Assembly: GCA_027492795.1 (NCBI GenBank)
Contig: JAPUEB010000044.1
Location: 79,924-143,923, forward strand
From: Chryseobacterium sp.
GTDB lineage: Bacteria; Bacteroidota; Bacteroidia; Flavobacteriales; Weeksellaceae
Length of the DNA: 64,000 bases
Reading direction: 5' to 3'
In this document: positions 1-9,288 of the stretch, one piece after another
Layout: each line of letters starts with the position of its first letter
Position numbering within the stretch: position 1 is the first letter of the stretch
The notes under the pieces: generated by a model
Database searches by the model: none
The model's input: only the letters and a program-made list of their open reading frames with translations
Told to the model about the DNA's origin: nothing
Translations under genes and position numbers: made by a program

Positions 1-454
1 TTTCAAATGATTTGCTCGCAATTGATTTTCGTAAATCTCTTACTCCTAAAGATTCAGCAATTGTTTTTTTTGCGTAAAAATCTTTTGCTTCTTGGCTTTT
101 TAGCGGAATTAATATCAAAAAATGTGACCAACTTAAATGTCGTGACAGTGTAGCGACTTTTTCAAAATCTTCAAACTTTTCTGCAAATTGCAACATTCTG
201 CGGAGATTCTTCTCCTGAAAATTGTTGCCGTATTTTTCGGTCAATTGTCGTGACAGTGTAACGACAATTTGTTTCCCATAACTAGCCCGTTTATTTTCGA
301 GTATATTCCGATTTATTTTGTTGCCGATTTGCCAAAATAAAACAGCAAGTGTGCTGTTTGCCTGTTCAGCAATAAAAGTTCTGCTTTGTTCAATAATAGC
401 AGAAATTTCTGTGAACAAATTATTATCAGAATGGAAAATATCTTTGGGCTTCAT
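1..454 (-). CDS. DUF1016/YhcG-type nuclease-family protein, N-terminal part (runs off the window)
   Basis: The reverse strand reads open from an ATG at 454 to the window edge (about 151 residues). The translation has the features of the DUF1016 N-terminal domain: a WQIGNKI stretch, then VVTLSRQLTEKYG, NLRRMLQFAEKF, and LSWSHFLILIPLK followed by FYAKK. The family is linked to PD-(D/E)XK nucleases, but the catalytic C-terminus would lie left of the window, so activity cannot be judged. It starts 10 bp after the hemC stop on the same strand, so co-transcription is likely though function is unrelated. The two TLSR motifs are encoded by almost identical 20-mers (138-157 and 246-265). The start is the first ATG after hemC. 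Confidence 0.8.
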   Translation of the reverse strand, partial: MKPKDIFHSDNNLFTEISAIIEQSRTFIAEQANSTLAVLFWQIGNKINRNILENKRASYGKQIVVTLSRQLTEKYGNNFQEKNLRRMLQFAEKFEDFEKVATLSRHLSWSHFLILIPLKSQEAKDFYAKKTIAESLGVRDLRKSIASKSFE

Positions 455-464
455 TCAACAATAT

Positions 465-1361
465 CTATTTGATTTCAGCCATAATTTCTCTTCCGCCTTC
501 ATCCAAAACTACCTTTGCAATTTCTTCACCGAAATTTTTAGTTTTAGAAATTTCCACAATTTCATCGGTTTCTATGCAGTTTTTTCCATCCAAAGAACAA
601 AGTCTTCCCAAAAACCTCATCTTACCTCCTAAAATCTCTGCAAAAGCCCCGATTGGTGCGGTACAACCACCTTCCAAAGTGCTTAGAAATTTACGTTCAG
701 TTTCTACACAAAGCTGGGTTTCTGCATTGTTTATTTGTCTTAAAATTTCATTCACTTCCTTATTATTGCTGTTTCCGGCAACTACAACAACGCCTTGTGA
801 TGCTGCAGAAAGCATAAACGGAAGTTCTTCGTATTCGATATTTAAGTTTAATCTTTTCAAACCTGCCAAAGAAAAAAGTGTGGCATCAGCCAAACCGTCC
901 TCTATTTTTTGCAAACGCGTATTCACATTTCCTCGAATGTCCACAAACTCGCTATTTGGAAACTCTTTCAGCCAAAAAGCGCGGCGACGGAGGCTGCTTG
1001 TTGCAACTTTCAGTTCGTGCAATGGCTTATCTTTAGATTTTGAATTTCTTACCAAAACATCCTGATGAAAATCTCTTTTCAAATACGCTATAAGTTCAAT
1101 ATTTTCAGGAAGTTGCGTTGGAACGTCTTTCAATGAATGAACTGCGATATCTACTTCATTATTCAGTAAAGCAACATCCAAATCACGCGTAAAAATCCCT
1201 GTAATTCCCATTGAATACAAAGGTTGCGTAAGATTTTTGTCGCCGGAAGAAATTATGGGCGTGATGTCGGTTTTATAATTAAGATTTTGCAGATGACGCG
1301 CTACTTCACGAGCCTGCCAAAGCGCAAGAGGAGAATTTCGGGTGCCTATTTTTATTTGCAT
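465..1361 (-). CDS. hemC: Hydroxymethylbilane synthase (porphobilinogen deaminase)
   Basis: Cytosolic enzyme that joins four porphobilinogens into hydroxymethylbilane for haem synthesis. The 298-residue protein has the family length. It begins with the typical IGTRNSPLALWQA, contains HSLKDVPTQ and the RRRAFWL arginine patch, and carries the dipyrromethane cofactor cysteine in EGGCTAPIGAF (about Cys233). It lies 158 bp downstream of hemA on the same strand, which suits a small haem operon hemA-hemC. The ATG at 1361 places the conserved IGTRNS motif at residue 5. Confidence 0.97.
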   Translation of the reverse strand: MQIKIGTRNSPLALWQAREVARHLQNLNYKTDITPIISSGDKNLTQPLYSMGITGIFTRDLDVALLNNEVDIAVHSLKDVPTQLPENIELIAYLKRDFHQDVLVRNSKSKDKPLHELKVATSSLRRRAFWLKEFPNSEFVDIRGNVNTRLQKIEDGLADATLFSLAGLKRLNLNIEYEELPFMLSAASQGVVVVAGNSNNKEVNEILRQINNAETQLCVETERKFLSTLEGGCTAPIGAFAEILGGKMRFLGRLCSLDGKNCIETDEIVEISKTKNFGEEIAKVVLDEGGREIMAEIK

Positions 1362-1519
1362 AAATCCAAAAATTTCAATTTTTTCAAAAATACGAAATTA
1401 AAAAGAAGAACCCAATTAAATACTTTGGATAAAGCTTTTTTTAAAGTTAAGTTGAAAATAAGTTTTTTGCAAGTGGATACAACAAATAGAAAATTGTGGA
1501 ATTTGAGATCTAAAATCTA

Positions 1520-2794
1520 CTAATGTTTTTCATTAAACTCATTATTAGGTTGCTCCACCAATATTTCGTGCATTAATTTGCTAAATTCTTCTGCTTTGTG
1601 AGGATTATCGATAATATATTTTGCAAAACGGTTCGTAATTTTTTGAATTATTTTGTTGGAAAGCTCCATATCGGGAACTTCTATATATCGATGTTTTTTA
1701 TGTATTGCGTGCATTTCGTTGCGCTCCATATTTTTCAAAACCGCTTTGAAATGATGGATTTTCGGAGCCATTTTCCGCTTTTTTTCCCATTCGGTAAAAT
1801 CTTTGGTCATTTCGCGGATAATTTCTTCGGCTTTTGGAACTTCCTTTTTTCTCTGCTCCATTGTTTCTGTAATGTGCATAGAAAGTTCGTCCACGTTCAC
1901 CAAGCTTACATTTGGGTTTTCGGTAATGTCTTTTTCTACGTTATTTGGAATGGAAAGGTCAATCACCAAAGTTTCCTTTCCGTTTGGAAAGTGATTTTTG
2001 TTGATTAAAGGATTCGCCGCTCCCGTTGCAACAATTAAAATATCGGTTTGTTTCAGTTCCTGCTGCAAGTTTTCAAAAGGAATGTGCGGAACTTTATATT
2101 TTTCTGAAATTTTTATGGCTTTTTCAAAAGTACGGTTCATCACCTTCACATTCGGCTTATAAATGTGTTTCACAAGGTTTTCAACGGTGTTCTGCCCTAT
2201 TTCACCCGTTCCTAAAAGAAGAATGTTTTTTTCAGAAATCTGTTTTTGGCTTTTCAGAATATAGTGAACCGCTGCATAAGAAACCGAAGCTGCACCGCTG
2301 GAAATGCCGGTCTCATTTTTTATTTTTTTTGAAATTTGGATGGCCGAATTGATTGCACGCTCCATGTAGGGATTGCTGTGCGTTCTTTCTTTTTTAAAGC
2401 GGTTGTAGGCGTTTTTTATTTGCCCGATAATTTCAAAATCGCCAATAATTTGGCTTTCCAATCCTCCTGCAACACGAAAAAGGTGATTTAAAGCCTCTTC
2501 TCTGGTGAAAATTTGTGCAAACTGAAGAAAATCGGATAGATTTACTTTCGTAATTCTGCAAAATTCCTCTGCTACCAAAAGGTAATTTTGCGTTGTGGTA
2601 TATATTTCAGTTCTATTGCAGGTAGAAACCACAAAAGCGTCACCAAGATTTTCGGTATGGATAGAATTCACAAAATCCTTGATGTGTTCTTCAAAAAAGG
2701 CAAATTTGCTGCGTGTTTCTGCATCAGCTTTTTCATAACTGATACTTAGGACGGCAAAATTTGCGGTTTTGTGTATTTCAGGAAGCGTACTCAT
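1520..2794 (-). CDS. hemA: Glutamyl-tRNA reductase
   Basis: First enzyme of the C5 route to 5-aminolevulinate: NADPH-dependent reduction of Glu-tRNA(Glu). The 424 residues show the catalytic cysteine in STCNRTEIY (about Cys59), the GGLESQIIGD substrate loop near 110-120, and a Rossmann segment LLGTGEIGQNT near 195. A helical dimerisation region follows. A -7 box on the minus strand at 2805-2812 would give a leader of only a few bases. It is divergent from mreB and upstream of hemC. Confidence 0.96.
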   Translation of the reverse strand: MSTLPEIHKTANFAVLSISYEKADAETRSKFAFFEEHIKDFVNSIHTENLGDAFVVSTCNRTEIYTTTQNYLLVAEEFCRITKVNLSDFLQFAQIFTREEALNHLFRVAGGLESQIIGDFEIIGQIKNAYNRFKKERTHSNPYMERAINSAIQISKKIKNETGISSGAASVSYAAVHYILKSQKQISEKNILLLGTGEIGQNTVENLVKHIYKPNVKVMNRTFEKAIKISEKYKVPHIPFENLQQELKQTDILIVATGAANPLINKNHFPNGKETLVIDLSIPNNVEKDITENPNVSLVNVDELSMHITETMEQRKKEVPKAEEIIREMTKDFTEWEKKRKMAPKIHHFKAVLKNMERNEMHAIHKKHRYIEVPDMELSNKIIQKITNRFAKYIIDNPHKAEEFSKLMHEILVEQPNNEFNEKH

Positions 2795-2804
2795 AAGGCA
2801 ACCG

Positions 2805-2812
2805 CAAAAATA
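2805..2812 (-). promoter_or_regulatory. Bacteroidetes-type -7 element for hemA
   Basis: The minus strand reads TATTTTTG (TAnnTTTG) 11 bp before the hemA ATG. The predicted transcript would have an almost absent leader. No clear -33 TTG was found at ideal spacing. Confidence 0.45.
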
Positions 2813-3073
2813 CTGATTTTAATTTGAAAGTACTATGATTAATGTCACTCCAAAAAACCTTCATCCAAATGTGTCTTTTTCAATAGTTTAAGGCAGGTTT
2901 TAATGAAAAATAACCATTTTAATCTGCTGATTTTCTTTAATTTAAATTAAAAACACAATAGATTTTCGTTCCCAAAAACGCATTTATACTCTTTTTTCTC
3001 GATTTTTCAGAAACTTTAATAAAACTTTAACCAAAATTTACAGGTATCAATTTTTAAAATGCTTCTAAATTTA

Positions 3074-3081
3074 TATCTTTG
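3074..3081 (+). promoter_or_regulatory. Bacteroidetes-type -7 element for the mreB operon
   Basis: TATCTTTG matches TAnnTTTG and lies 38 bp before the mreB ATG at 3119. It lies inside the upstream in-frame extension that begins at 3059, which argues that the upstream ATG is not used. The -33 side is weak. Confidence 0.5.
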
Positions 3082-3118
3082 TGAACTTAATTTCTACACA
3101 AAAAATCAGAACGAAAAT

Positions 3119-4144
3119 ATGGGTTTATTTGATATGTTCACGCAGGAAATTGCGATTGACTTAGGAACAGCCAACACATTGATTATACACAATAATAAAA
3201 TTGTTATAGACCAACCTTCCATCGTTGCAATTGAACGTTCCACCGGAAAACCAATTGCTGTAGGTGAACAGGCGAAACACATGCAGGGGAAAACCCACGA
3301 AGACATTAAAACCATCCGTCCGCTAAAAGACGGCGTAATTGCAGATTTCCACGCTTCGGAACACATGATAAAGGAGTTTATCAAAAAAATTCCTGGCATA
3401 AAAGGGAAATTCTTTCAACCAGCGTTGAGAATCGTAATTTGCATTCCATCCGGAATTACCGAGGTTGAAAAACGTGCCGTTAGAGATTCTGCACAAAAAG
3501 TAAACGCAAAAGAAGTTCGCCTTATTTACGAACCAATGGCGGCTGCAATTGGTGTAGGAATAGATGTACAAAAACCTGAAGGCAACATGATTATCGACAT
3601 AGGTGGTGGTACAACCGAAATTGCGGTAGTTGCTTTGGGCGGAATTGTTTGCGACAAATCTGTAAAAATTGCAGGCGACGTTTTCACCAGCGATATTGCC
3701 TATTATTTAAGAACTCACCACAACCTTTATATTGGTGAAAGAACTGCCGAAAGAGTAAAAATTGAAGTAGGTTCCGCAGTGGAAGAACTGGATGTGGATA
3801 TCGACGATATTCCTGTACAAGGCCGTGATTTAATCACCGGAAAACCAAAAGAAATCTTGGTGGGCTACAAAGAAATCGCAAGAGCTTTGGACAAATCCAT
3901 CATCAGAATTGAAGATGCCGTAATGGAAACTCTCTCTCTTACTCCACCAGAATTGGCAGCAGACATCTACAAAACAGGGATTTATCTTGCAGGTGGTGGC
4001 GCACTTTTAAGAGGACTTGCAGACAGACTTCACCGCAAAACCGGACTTCCGGTTTTTGTAGCAGAAGACCCTTTAAGAGCTGTAGTTCGTGGAACGGGAA
4101 TTGCGCTGAAAAACATGGATAAATTTAATTTCCTTATCAAATAA
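3119..4144 (+). CDS. mreB: Rod shape-determining protein MreB (actin homologue)
   Basis: Membrane-associated actin-like ATPase that directs lateral wall synthesis. The 341-residue product starts MGLFDMFTQEIAIDLGTANT, with the phosphate-1 motif DLGTANT, the phosphate-2 motif IIDIGGGTTEIAV and the adenosine motif YLAGGGALLRGL. An in-frame ATG at 3059 would add 20 residues, but MreB proteins normally begin a few residues before the DLGTANT strand and a promoter box lies inside that extension, so I take 3119. First gene of mreB-mreC-mreD-mrdA-rodA, all on the plus strand with short gaps or overlaps. Confidence 0.97.
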   Translation: MGLFDMFTQEIAIDLGTANTLIIHNNKIVIDQPSIVAIERSTGKPIAVGEQAKHMQGKTHEDIKTIRPLKDGVIADFHASEHMIKEFIKKIPGIKGKFFQPALRIVICIPSGITEVEKRAVRDSAQKVNAKEVRLIYEPMAAAIGVGIDVQKPEGNMIIDIGGGTTEIAVVALGGIVCDKSVKIAGDVFTSDIAYYLRTHHNLYIGERTAERVKIEVGSAVEELDVDIDDIPVQGRDLITGKPKEILVGYKEIARALDKSIIRIEDAVMETLSLTPPELAADIYKTGIYLAGGGALLRGLADRLHRKTGLPVFVAEDPLRAVVRGTGIALKNMDKFNFLIK

Positions 4145-4164
4145 TTTAATCGTTTTTTTCTGGG

Positions 4165-5019
4165 ATGGGTTTTTTGATGAGATTATTTTCGAAGAACGGA
4201 TTGTTTCTGTTCTTTCTGCTATTGCAAATCATTGCTTTAGTTCTCATCTTTACCCGAAATTCTGTGCAACGAAGCTGGATTGCAGGGCAAAGTGCCGCTT
4301 TCAATTCATGGGTTTCCGGATACATTGACGAAGGAACATCTTATCTAAAATTAAAACAAATCAACGAACAATTAGTTGCCCAAAACAAGCTTCTGATGGA
4401 GGAAGTTTATGGAAAAGATACTTCTGGAAAACCATCCTTCCGAAAAGTTCACGACACTATTGGCGGAGGACAGATTTACACGTTTGTAGATGGCGAAATT
4501 GTATATAATTCTATCAATAGAAAGGACAATTATTTTACCATCAACCGAGGCCGAAGAGACGGCGTAATGCCGAAAATGGGCGTAATTGCACCACGAGGAA
4601 TCGCCGGAATCGTGATTAATACTACCAATTCTTACGCTTTGGTACAATCTGTTTTAAGTGTAAATAAAATTAAGATCAATGCTGCGCTGAAAAACTCTGG
4701 ATATTTCGGAACCCTAACTTGGGGCGGCGAAAATTCCCGATTAATGCACCTTGCAGATGTTCCAAAATACGTTCCCATAAAAGTTGGCGACACCGTAGTA
4801 ACAGACGGAAAATCTGCAATTTTCCCAAGAGGAGTAATGATTGGAAGAGTAGCTGGTTTCGAAGTGGACAGCAAAACAGGATACTGGAACATTTCGGTAG
4901 AATTGAGTGAAAAAATGGGGACTCTGAACAAAATTTATGTCGTAAAAAACATGAAAAAAGCCGAAGTTCAGAAAATACAGGATACTTTACAGGCAACAAT
5001 AAACCGCGAAAATGATTAG
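4165..5019 (+). CDS. mreC: Rod shape-determining protein MreC
   Basis: 284 residues with a short cytoplasmic start, one transmembrane helix (about residues 10-28), a coiled-coil segment around 60-80 and the MreC beta domain, including NRGRRDGVMPKMGVIAPRG near 130-150. MreC links MreB to the periplasmic parts of the elongasome. It begins 20 bp after mreB and its last bases overlap mreD. The length is normal for the family. Confidence 0.94.
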   Translation: MGFLMRLFSKNGLFLFFLLLQIIALVLIFTRNSVQRSWIAGQSAAFNSWVSGYIDEGTSYLKLKQINEQLVAQNKLLMEEVYGKDTSGKPSFRKVHDTIGGGQIYTFVDGEIVYNSINRKDNYFTINRGRRDGVMPKMGVIAPRGIAGIVINTTNSYALVQSVLSVNKIKINAALKNSGYFGTLTWGGENSRLMHLADVPKYVPIKVGDTVVTDGKSAIFPRGVMIGRVAGFEVDSKTGYWNISVELSEKMGTLNKIYVVKNMKKAEVQKIQDTLQATINREND

Positions 5020-5518
5020 CAGAACCATTTTTACCGATTTACTACTGATTATTTTCTTAATTGCGCTTCAGATTTTTATTCTGAACCGAATAACTATTTT
5101 TGGAGAATATACTCCAGTTATCTATCCGGTTTTCGTGATGTTTTATCCTTTTTTCAGGAATAAATACCAGTTTTTAGCATTAAGTTTTATTTTAGGACTC
5201 GGAATTGACGCGTTTTTGGGAACTTGGGGAATAAATGCCTTTGCAACAACAGCAATTGCTTATTTCAGAACAATTATTTTCCGAACTTCTACAGATACAA
5301 CTACAGATTTTTTCTCGTTTTCATCGCTTCAATGGCCGCAGTTTTTGCTTTTTATTTTATCCAGTATATTTTTTCACCAGCTTTTGGTACAATACATCGA
5401 GTTCTTCAAACTGACCCGTTTTTTTGAAATTTTCCTGAATGTTTTGGTTTCCAGCGCTATTTCATTTACTTTTATACTGATTTATACCTTGGTTTTTAAA
5501 ATTAAGCAAAGAGTTTGA
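5012..5518 (+). CDS. mreD: Rod shape-determining protein MreD-like membrane protein
   Basis: 168-residue hydrophobic protein with about five membrane segments, starting inside the end of mreC (8-bp overlap). Sequence conservation of MreD is low, so the call rests on length, topology and position between mreC and the PBP2 gene. Its TGA stop overlaps the TTG start of the next gene. Confidence 0.85.
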   Translation: MISRTIFTDLLLIIFLIALQIFILNRITIFGEYTPVIYPVFVMFYPFFRNKYQFLALSFILGLGIDAFLGTWGINAFATTAIAYFRTIIFRTSTDTTTDFFSFSSLQWPQFLLFILSSIFFHQLLVQYIEFFKLTRFFEIFLNVLVSSAISFTFILIYTLVFKIKQRV

Positions 5519-7650
5519 AACCCCAATATTATAAGATTTCCGCAGTATTACTTTTCCTTGCAATAGCATTTATCGCAAGGCTGGCTTATTTGCAACTTTT
5601 CACGGACAGATATGCGCTGAATGCCGCAAACACATCCATCAAAACAGAATACATCATCCCACAAAGAGGCGTAATTTTCGACCGAAATGGAAAAATTCTT
5701 GTAGGAAACCAACCTGCTTATGAAATTTCCTTCACCCAAGCTTTAATGCGCCCAGATTTTGATACGATTGGTTTTTGTGGTTTAATGAAAATCAGCAAAC
5801 AGGAATTTGAAAGAAGAATCGAGGCTTTAAGAAAAGAAAAATATTACTCCAAGCTCACTCCGATGACGTTTATGAAAAACATCAGCCGAGAGGAAGTTGC
5901 GAGAATTCAGGAAATTATCTTTAAATATCCCGCTTTTAACATTGTAAAACGTCCACAAAGACAGTATGAAGTTTCTACTTCGGGAAATCTTTTGGGTTAC
6001 ACTAATGAAGTTGGTGCAAGAGAACTGAAAAAAGATTCAATTTATTACCGCCCAGGAGATTTCATCGGAAAATCTGGTGTAGAGTTGGGTTACGAAAAAG
6101 ATCTTCGCGGCGAGAAAGGAATGAAATACGTTCAAAAAGACATTAAACTTCGCGATGTAGGTCCTTACAAAAACGGCGAATTGGATGTGGAAGAAGTATC
6201 TGGAAAGGACATTACACTCACCATCGATTACGATTTGCAACGAATGGCGGAAGAAATGTTGGTAAACAAACGCGGCGCAATTGTAGCTTTAGATCCAAGT
6301 AACGGCGAAATTTTGGTAATGGCAACTGGTCCAGATATTGACCCAAATGTTTTTACCGGAACAGATAAATCCAAACAGATTAGTGCTTTGATGAAGGACA
6401 AATTTAACGAGCCGATGTTGGATCGGTCTGTTCAGGGAGGATATCCTCCCGGATCTACCTTCAAAATGCTTACTGCACTTGCCGGAATGCAAATGGGAGT
6501 GATGGACGAAAAAACTATTTTTCCATGCGGAAGAGGTTTTTTCTACCGTGGAAAAAGTATAAAAGGTCATGGTGGAGCAGAACCTTTAATTCCATCCATT
6601 CAAGTTTCAAGTAACTGCTATTTTACGTATGCTTTTATTGCGATCATTAAAAAATATCCAGGAAATCCGTCAAAAGGTGTGGACGAATGGAAAAAAATTA
6701 TGAGCAGCTTCGGTTTAGGAGAATTTCTAAATAATGATCTTGCTGTAGGAGCTCGAGGACAAATTCCGAGCGGTGAATTTTACGAAAAAAGAATGGCGCA
6801 AATCCTAAAAGCAAGCGGCAGCAAAGCAGATCCAAAAAATTGGGACGAAATGCCAACAGGAGCCATCTACAATGGAATGGGACAAGGAGACGTGATGCTT
6901 ACTCCGCTACAAATGGCAAATTTTACCGCAGCAATTGCCAATAAAGGGTGGTATTACACGCCGCACATTGTAAAATCCATCGACGGAAAACCCAATCCCG
7001 ATCCAAGATTTAAAGTAAAACATAAAACTCTTGTAGATCCAAAACATTTCGATCCTGTACTGAAAGGAATGGAGCAGGTGGTTTTGGGAGGAACAGCGCG
7101 AGGTTTGAAATCCGCAGATTTTACACAATTGGCAAAAACGGGAACAGCACAGGTTCCGCAAGGAAAAGATAACTCTATTTTTGTATTAATTGCGCCAAAA
7201 GACAATCCTAAAATTGTAGTTGCCGCAGTAATGGAACACGCAGGATTTGGAGCAACTTGGGCAGGTCCCGCTGCAACAGTAATTGCAGAAAAATACATCA
7301 CAGGAGACTTAAAACGCGAACATCTTTACAAAAAATTGGTGAACGCGAGTTTCATGCCTGAATATAAAAGACAGTGGGTTGCAGATTTGAAGCGAAAAGG
7401 TCTTTGGAAAGAACCCAACCAAGATTCTTTGCGACTTGGAAACATTGAAGACAGCTTAAAGATCATAAAAAGTGGCGACAAACTCCTTGATTTACAACGT
7501 AGAAGAGATTCTTTGAAATTAAGGATTTTCAATAACGCAAAAGCAATCGAAGCCGCAAAAGCAGCAGCTGCAAAAAAGAAACAGAAAGCCGATTCTGCGT
7601 TGAAAGCGCAAAACGCTTCCGCGCAAAAACCAAAAAAACTAAAACCATGA
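5515..7650 (+). CDS. mrdA: Penicillin-binding protein 2 (elongasome transpeptidase)
   Basis: Periplasmic D,D-transpeptidase that cross-links lateral peptidoglycan. It has an N-terminal membrane anchor (residues 7-25), a dimerisation domain with RGVIFDRNG and GNLLGYTNEV, then the catalytic domain: STFK (Ser314), SSN, and KTGTAQ near 541. At 711 residues it is somewhat long because of a charged Ala/Lys-rich tail of roughly 80 residues after the transpeptidase fold. The start is TTG at 5515, within the mreD stop (TTGA), and puts the anchor helix at the usual distance from the N-terminus. Its stop overlaps the rodA start. Confidence 0.96.
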   Translation: MKPQYYKISAVLLFLAIAFIARLAYLQLFTDRYALNAANTSIKTEYIIPQRGVIFDRNGKILVGNQPAYEISFTQALMRPDFDTIGFCGLMKISKQEFERRIEALRKEKYYSKLTPMTFMKNISREEVARIQEIIFKYPAFNIVKRPQRQYEVSTSGNLLGYTNEVGARELKKDSIYYRPGDFIGKSGVELGYEKDLRGEKGMKYVQKDIKLRDVGPYKNGELDVEEVSGKDITLTIDYDLQRMAEEMLVNKRGAIVALDPSNGEILVMATGPDIDPNVFTGTDKSKQISALMKDKFNEPMLDRSVQGGYPPGSTFKMLTALAGMQMGVMDEKTIFPCGRGFFYRGKSIKGHGGAEPLIPSIQVSSNCYFTYAFIAIIKKYPGNPSKGVDEWKKIMSSFGLGEFLNNDLAVGARGQIPSGEFYEKRMAQILKASGSKADPKNWDEMPTGAIYNGMGQGDVMLTPLQMANFTAAIANKGWYYTPHIVKSIDGKPNPDPRFKVKHKTLVDPKHFDPVLKGMEQVVLGGTARGLKSADFTQLAKTGTAQVPQGKDNSIFVLIAPKDNPKIVVAAVMEHAGFGATWAGPAATVIAEKYITGDLKREHLYKKLVNASFMPEYKRQWVADLKRKGLWKEPNQDSLRLGNIEDSLKIIKSGDKLLDLQRRRDSLKLRIFNNAKAIEAAKAAAAKKKQKADSALKAQNASAQKPKKLKP

Positions 7651-8876
7651 AGTGGAGTGAAGGAATAGACAAGTTGGGTTTTGGACTGTACATTATAATT
7701 TGCCTTTTCGCGGTTGCAAATATTTATAGCGTGGATGAAGGTTTGGGCAAAAAACAGTTGATATTTTTTGGAATTTCCTTCTTTGTTGGGCTGATTATCT
7801 TTTTAGTACGAACCAATTTTTTCGAGAATTTTGCAGGTATTTTCTATATTGGCGGAGTTCTTTTATTGATTGGGCTTTTTCCTTTCGGCACGGAAATTCT
7901 TGGTCAAAAAAACTGGTATAAATTCGGCGGATTTACGATGCAGCCAGTTGAATTTGCAAAAATTGGAACTGCATTGATGATTTCCAACTATGTTGCTGGT
8001 CCGGATTTCAATTTAAAATATAAAAAGTCGCTTTGGACGGTTCTTGCGATTATCGGAGTTCCGGCCGTGGTGGTTTTGGCGATTCCGGATGTCGGTTCTA
8101 TGCTCGTTTTTACGGCTTTTTTCATCGCACTTTTCCGTGAGGGTTTGAGTGGTTGGCTTTTTGGTGTAGGTGCAATTCTTGCAGCTGTATTCCTAATTTC
8201 TATCGCTGTAAATCCAATTTACGTAATGGTAACAATTGTAGCGATTGTAGGAATCATTATTTTTCTGAATTTTTATAGAATGACATGGAATATCTTCACA
8301 TTTGGTGCAATATTCGGGTCATTGGCAATTCTTGCCGGTCTTTCCTTCGGTGCTCCGAAAATTTTAGAAAAAATGCCAAAACACCAAAGAGAACGTATCG
8401 AAGTTCTTTATAAAGGTGAAAAGGCTTTTCGCGATACTTCAGGCTACAATTTGCTTTACTCCAAAACTGCAATTGGTTCCGGAGGTTTTTTCGGAAAAGG
8501 CTATAAACAGGGCTCTGTAACACAGGGAAAATTCGTTCCCGAACAGGAAACCGACTATATTTTCTGCACCGTTGGCGAAGAATGGGGGTTTTTCGGCAGC
8601 ACCTTGCTCGTTATTTTTTATGCAGTTTTTATTGGAAGAATTTTTTATCTCTCAGAAAATCAAAAATCTATTTTCAACCGTGTTTTTGGCTATTGTTTTG
8701 CCGGAATTTTGCTGATGCACTTCGCCATCAACCTCGGAATGGTGATGGGACTTTTTCCAACGGTGGGAATTCCATTGCCGTTTTTCAGCTACGGTGGAAG
8801 CTCATTGCTTGCGTTTTCTATAATGACTTTTATTTTCTTTAAACTGAATTACAACGATAAGAATTCTTTGGTGTAG
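7647..8876 (+). CDS. rodA: SEDS peptidoglycan glycosyltransferase RodA
   Basis: Polytopic membrane protein of 409 residues with about ten helices that polymerises lipid II for the elongasome, partnering the PBP2 just upstream. Diagnostic stretches are the FGTEILGQKNWYKFGGFTMQP loop region, the TAIGSGGFFGKG region, EQETDYIFCTVGEEWGF, and near the C-terminus PLPFFSYGGSSLLA. It starts in an ATGA overlap with mrdA, indicating translational coupling. Last gene of the mre operon. Confidence 0.96.
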   Translation: MKWSEGIDKLGFGLYIIICLFAVANIYSVDEGLGKKQLIFFGISFFVGLIIFLVRTNFFENFAGIFYIGGVLLLIGLFPFGTEILGQKNWYKFGGFTMQPVEFAKIGTALMISNYVAGPDFNLKYKKSLWTVLAIIGVPAVVVLAIPDVGSMLVFTAFFIALFREGLSGWLFGVGAILAAVFLISIAVNPIYVMVTIVAIVGIIIFLNFYRMTWNIFTFGAIFGSLAILAGLSFGAPKILEKMPKHQRERIEVLYKGEKAFRDTSGYNLLYSKTAIGSGGFFGKGYKQGSVTQGKFVPEQETDYIFCTVGEEWGFFGSTLLVIFYAVFIGRIFYLSENQKSIFNRVFGYCFAGILLMHFAINLGMVMGLFPTVGIPLPFFSYGGSSLLAFSIMTFIFFKLNYNDKNSLV

Positions 8877-8910
8877 GATTTGGTTTATAATTCGTTATAA
8901 AAATTGAAAA

Positions 8911-9213
8911 ATGTCTGAACGAGGAATAAGACACAATACACACCCTGGAGAGATTCTTTCAGAATCTATTTTAAAGCACTACGGTTTAACTATTGTAAAA
9001 GCATCCCAATTATTAGGAGTAACTCGACCAAATCTATCTAATATTATTAATGGAAAGAGCGGAATAAGCCCAAAAATGGCGATAAGAATTTCCAGAGTTT
9101 TTGGTGGAACTCCCAATATTTGGGTAAGATTGCAAAGTGCTTATGACCTTCAAAAAGCAGAACAATATTTTGAAAATGAGAACATTCATTTGGAAAAATT
9201 TGAAACGGTTTGA
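8911..9213 (+). CDS. higA: HigA-family antitoxin-like XRE protein, without a visible toxin
   Basis: 100-residue helix-turn-helix protein. It opens with THPGEILSESILKHYGLT, the characteristic HigA/VapI start (HPGEIL), then SQLLGVTRPNLSNIINGKSG as recognition helix and the ending GGTPNIWVRLQSAYDL typical of the family. HigA normally represses its own operon and binds the HigB RNase encoded just upstream. Here only 34 bp separate it from rodA, so no HigB gene is present. A terminator follows at 9239. Plain autonomous regulator is the alternative. Confidence 0.85.
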   Translation: MSERGIRHNTHPGEILSESILKHYGLTIVKASQLLGVTRPNLSNIINGKSGISPKMAIRISRVFGGTPNIWVRLQSAYDLQKAEQYFENENIHLEKFETV

Positions 9214-9238
9214 TACATCAAAAAGATAAATTACAAAA

Positions 9239-9268
9239 AAACCTCCGCAAATCGCGAAGGTTTTTCTA
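9239..9268. terminator. Bidirectional terminator between higA and the NlpC/P60 gene
   Basis: 10-bp stem with one mismatch (9239-9248 with 9254-9263), 5-nt loop, T run on the plus strand and A run in front that serves the minus strand. It separates two convergent genes. Confidence 0.85.
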
Positions 9269-9288
9269 TATCAATTAATTTCAATTAT

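Noticed and set aside
469..1065. 198-codon frame opposite hemC
   Set aside because: Complement of a well conserved enzyme gene; Ser/Phe-rich shadow translation.
3059..3118. Longer MreB N-terminus from an upstream ATG
   Set aside because: Adds 20 residues not seen in MreB and contains a TATCTTTG promoter element.
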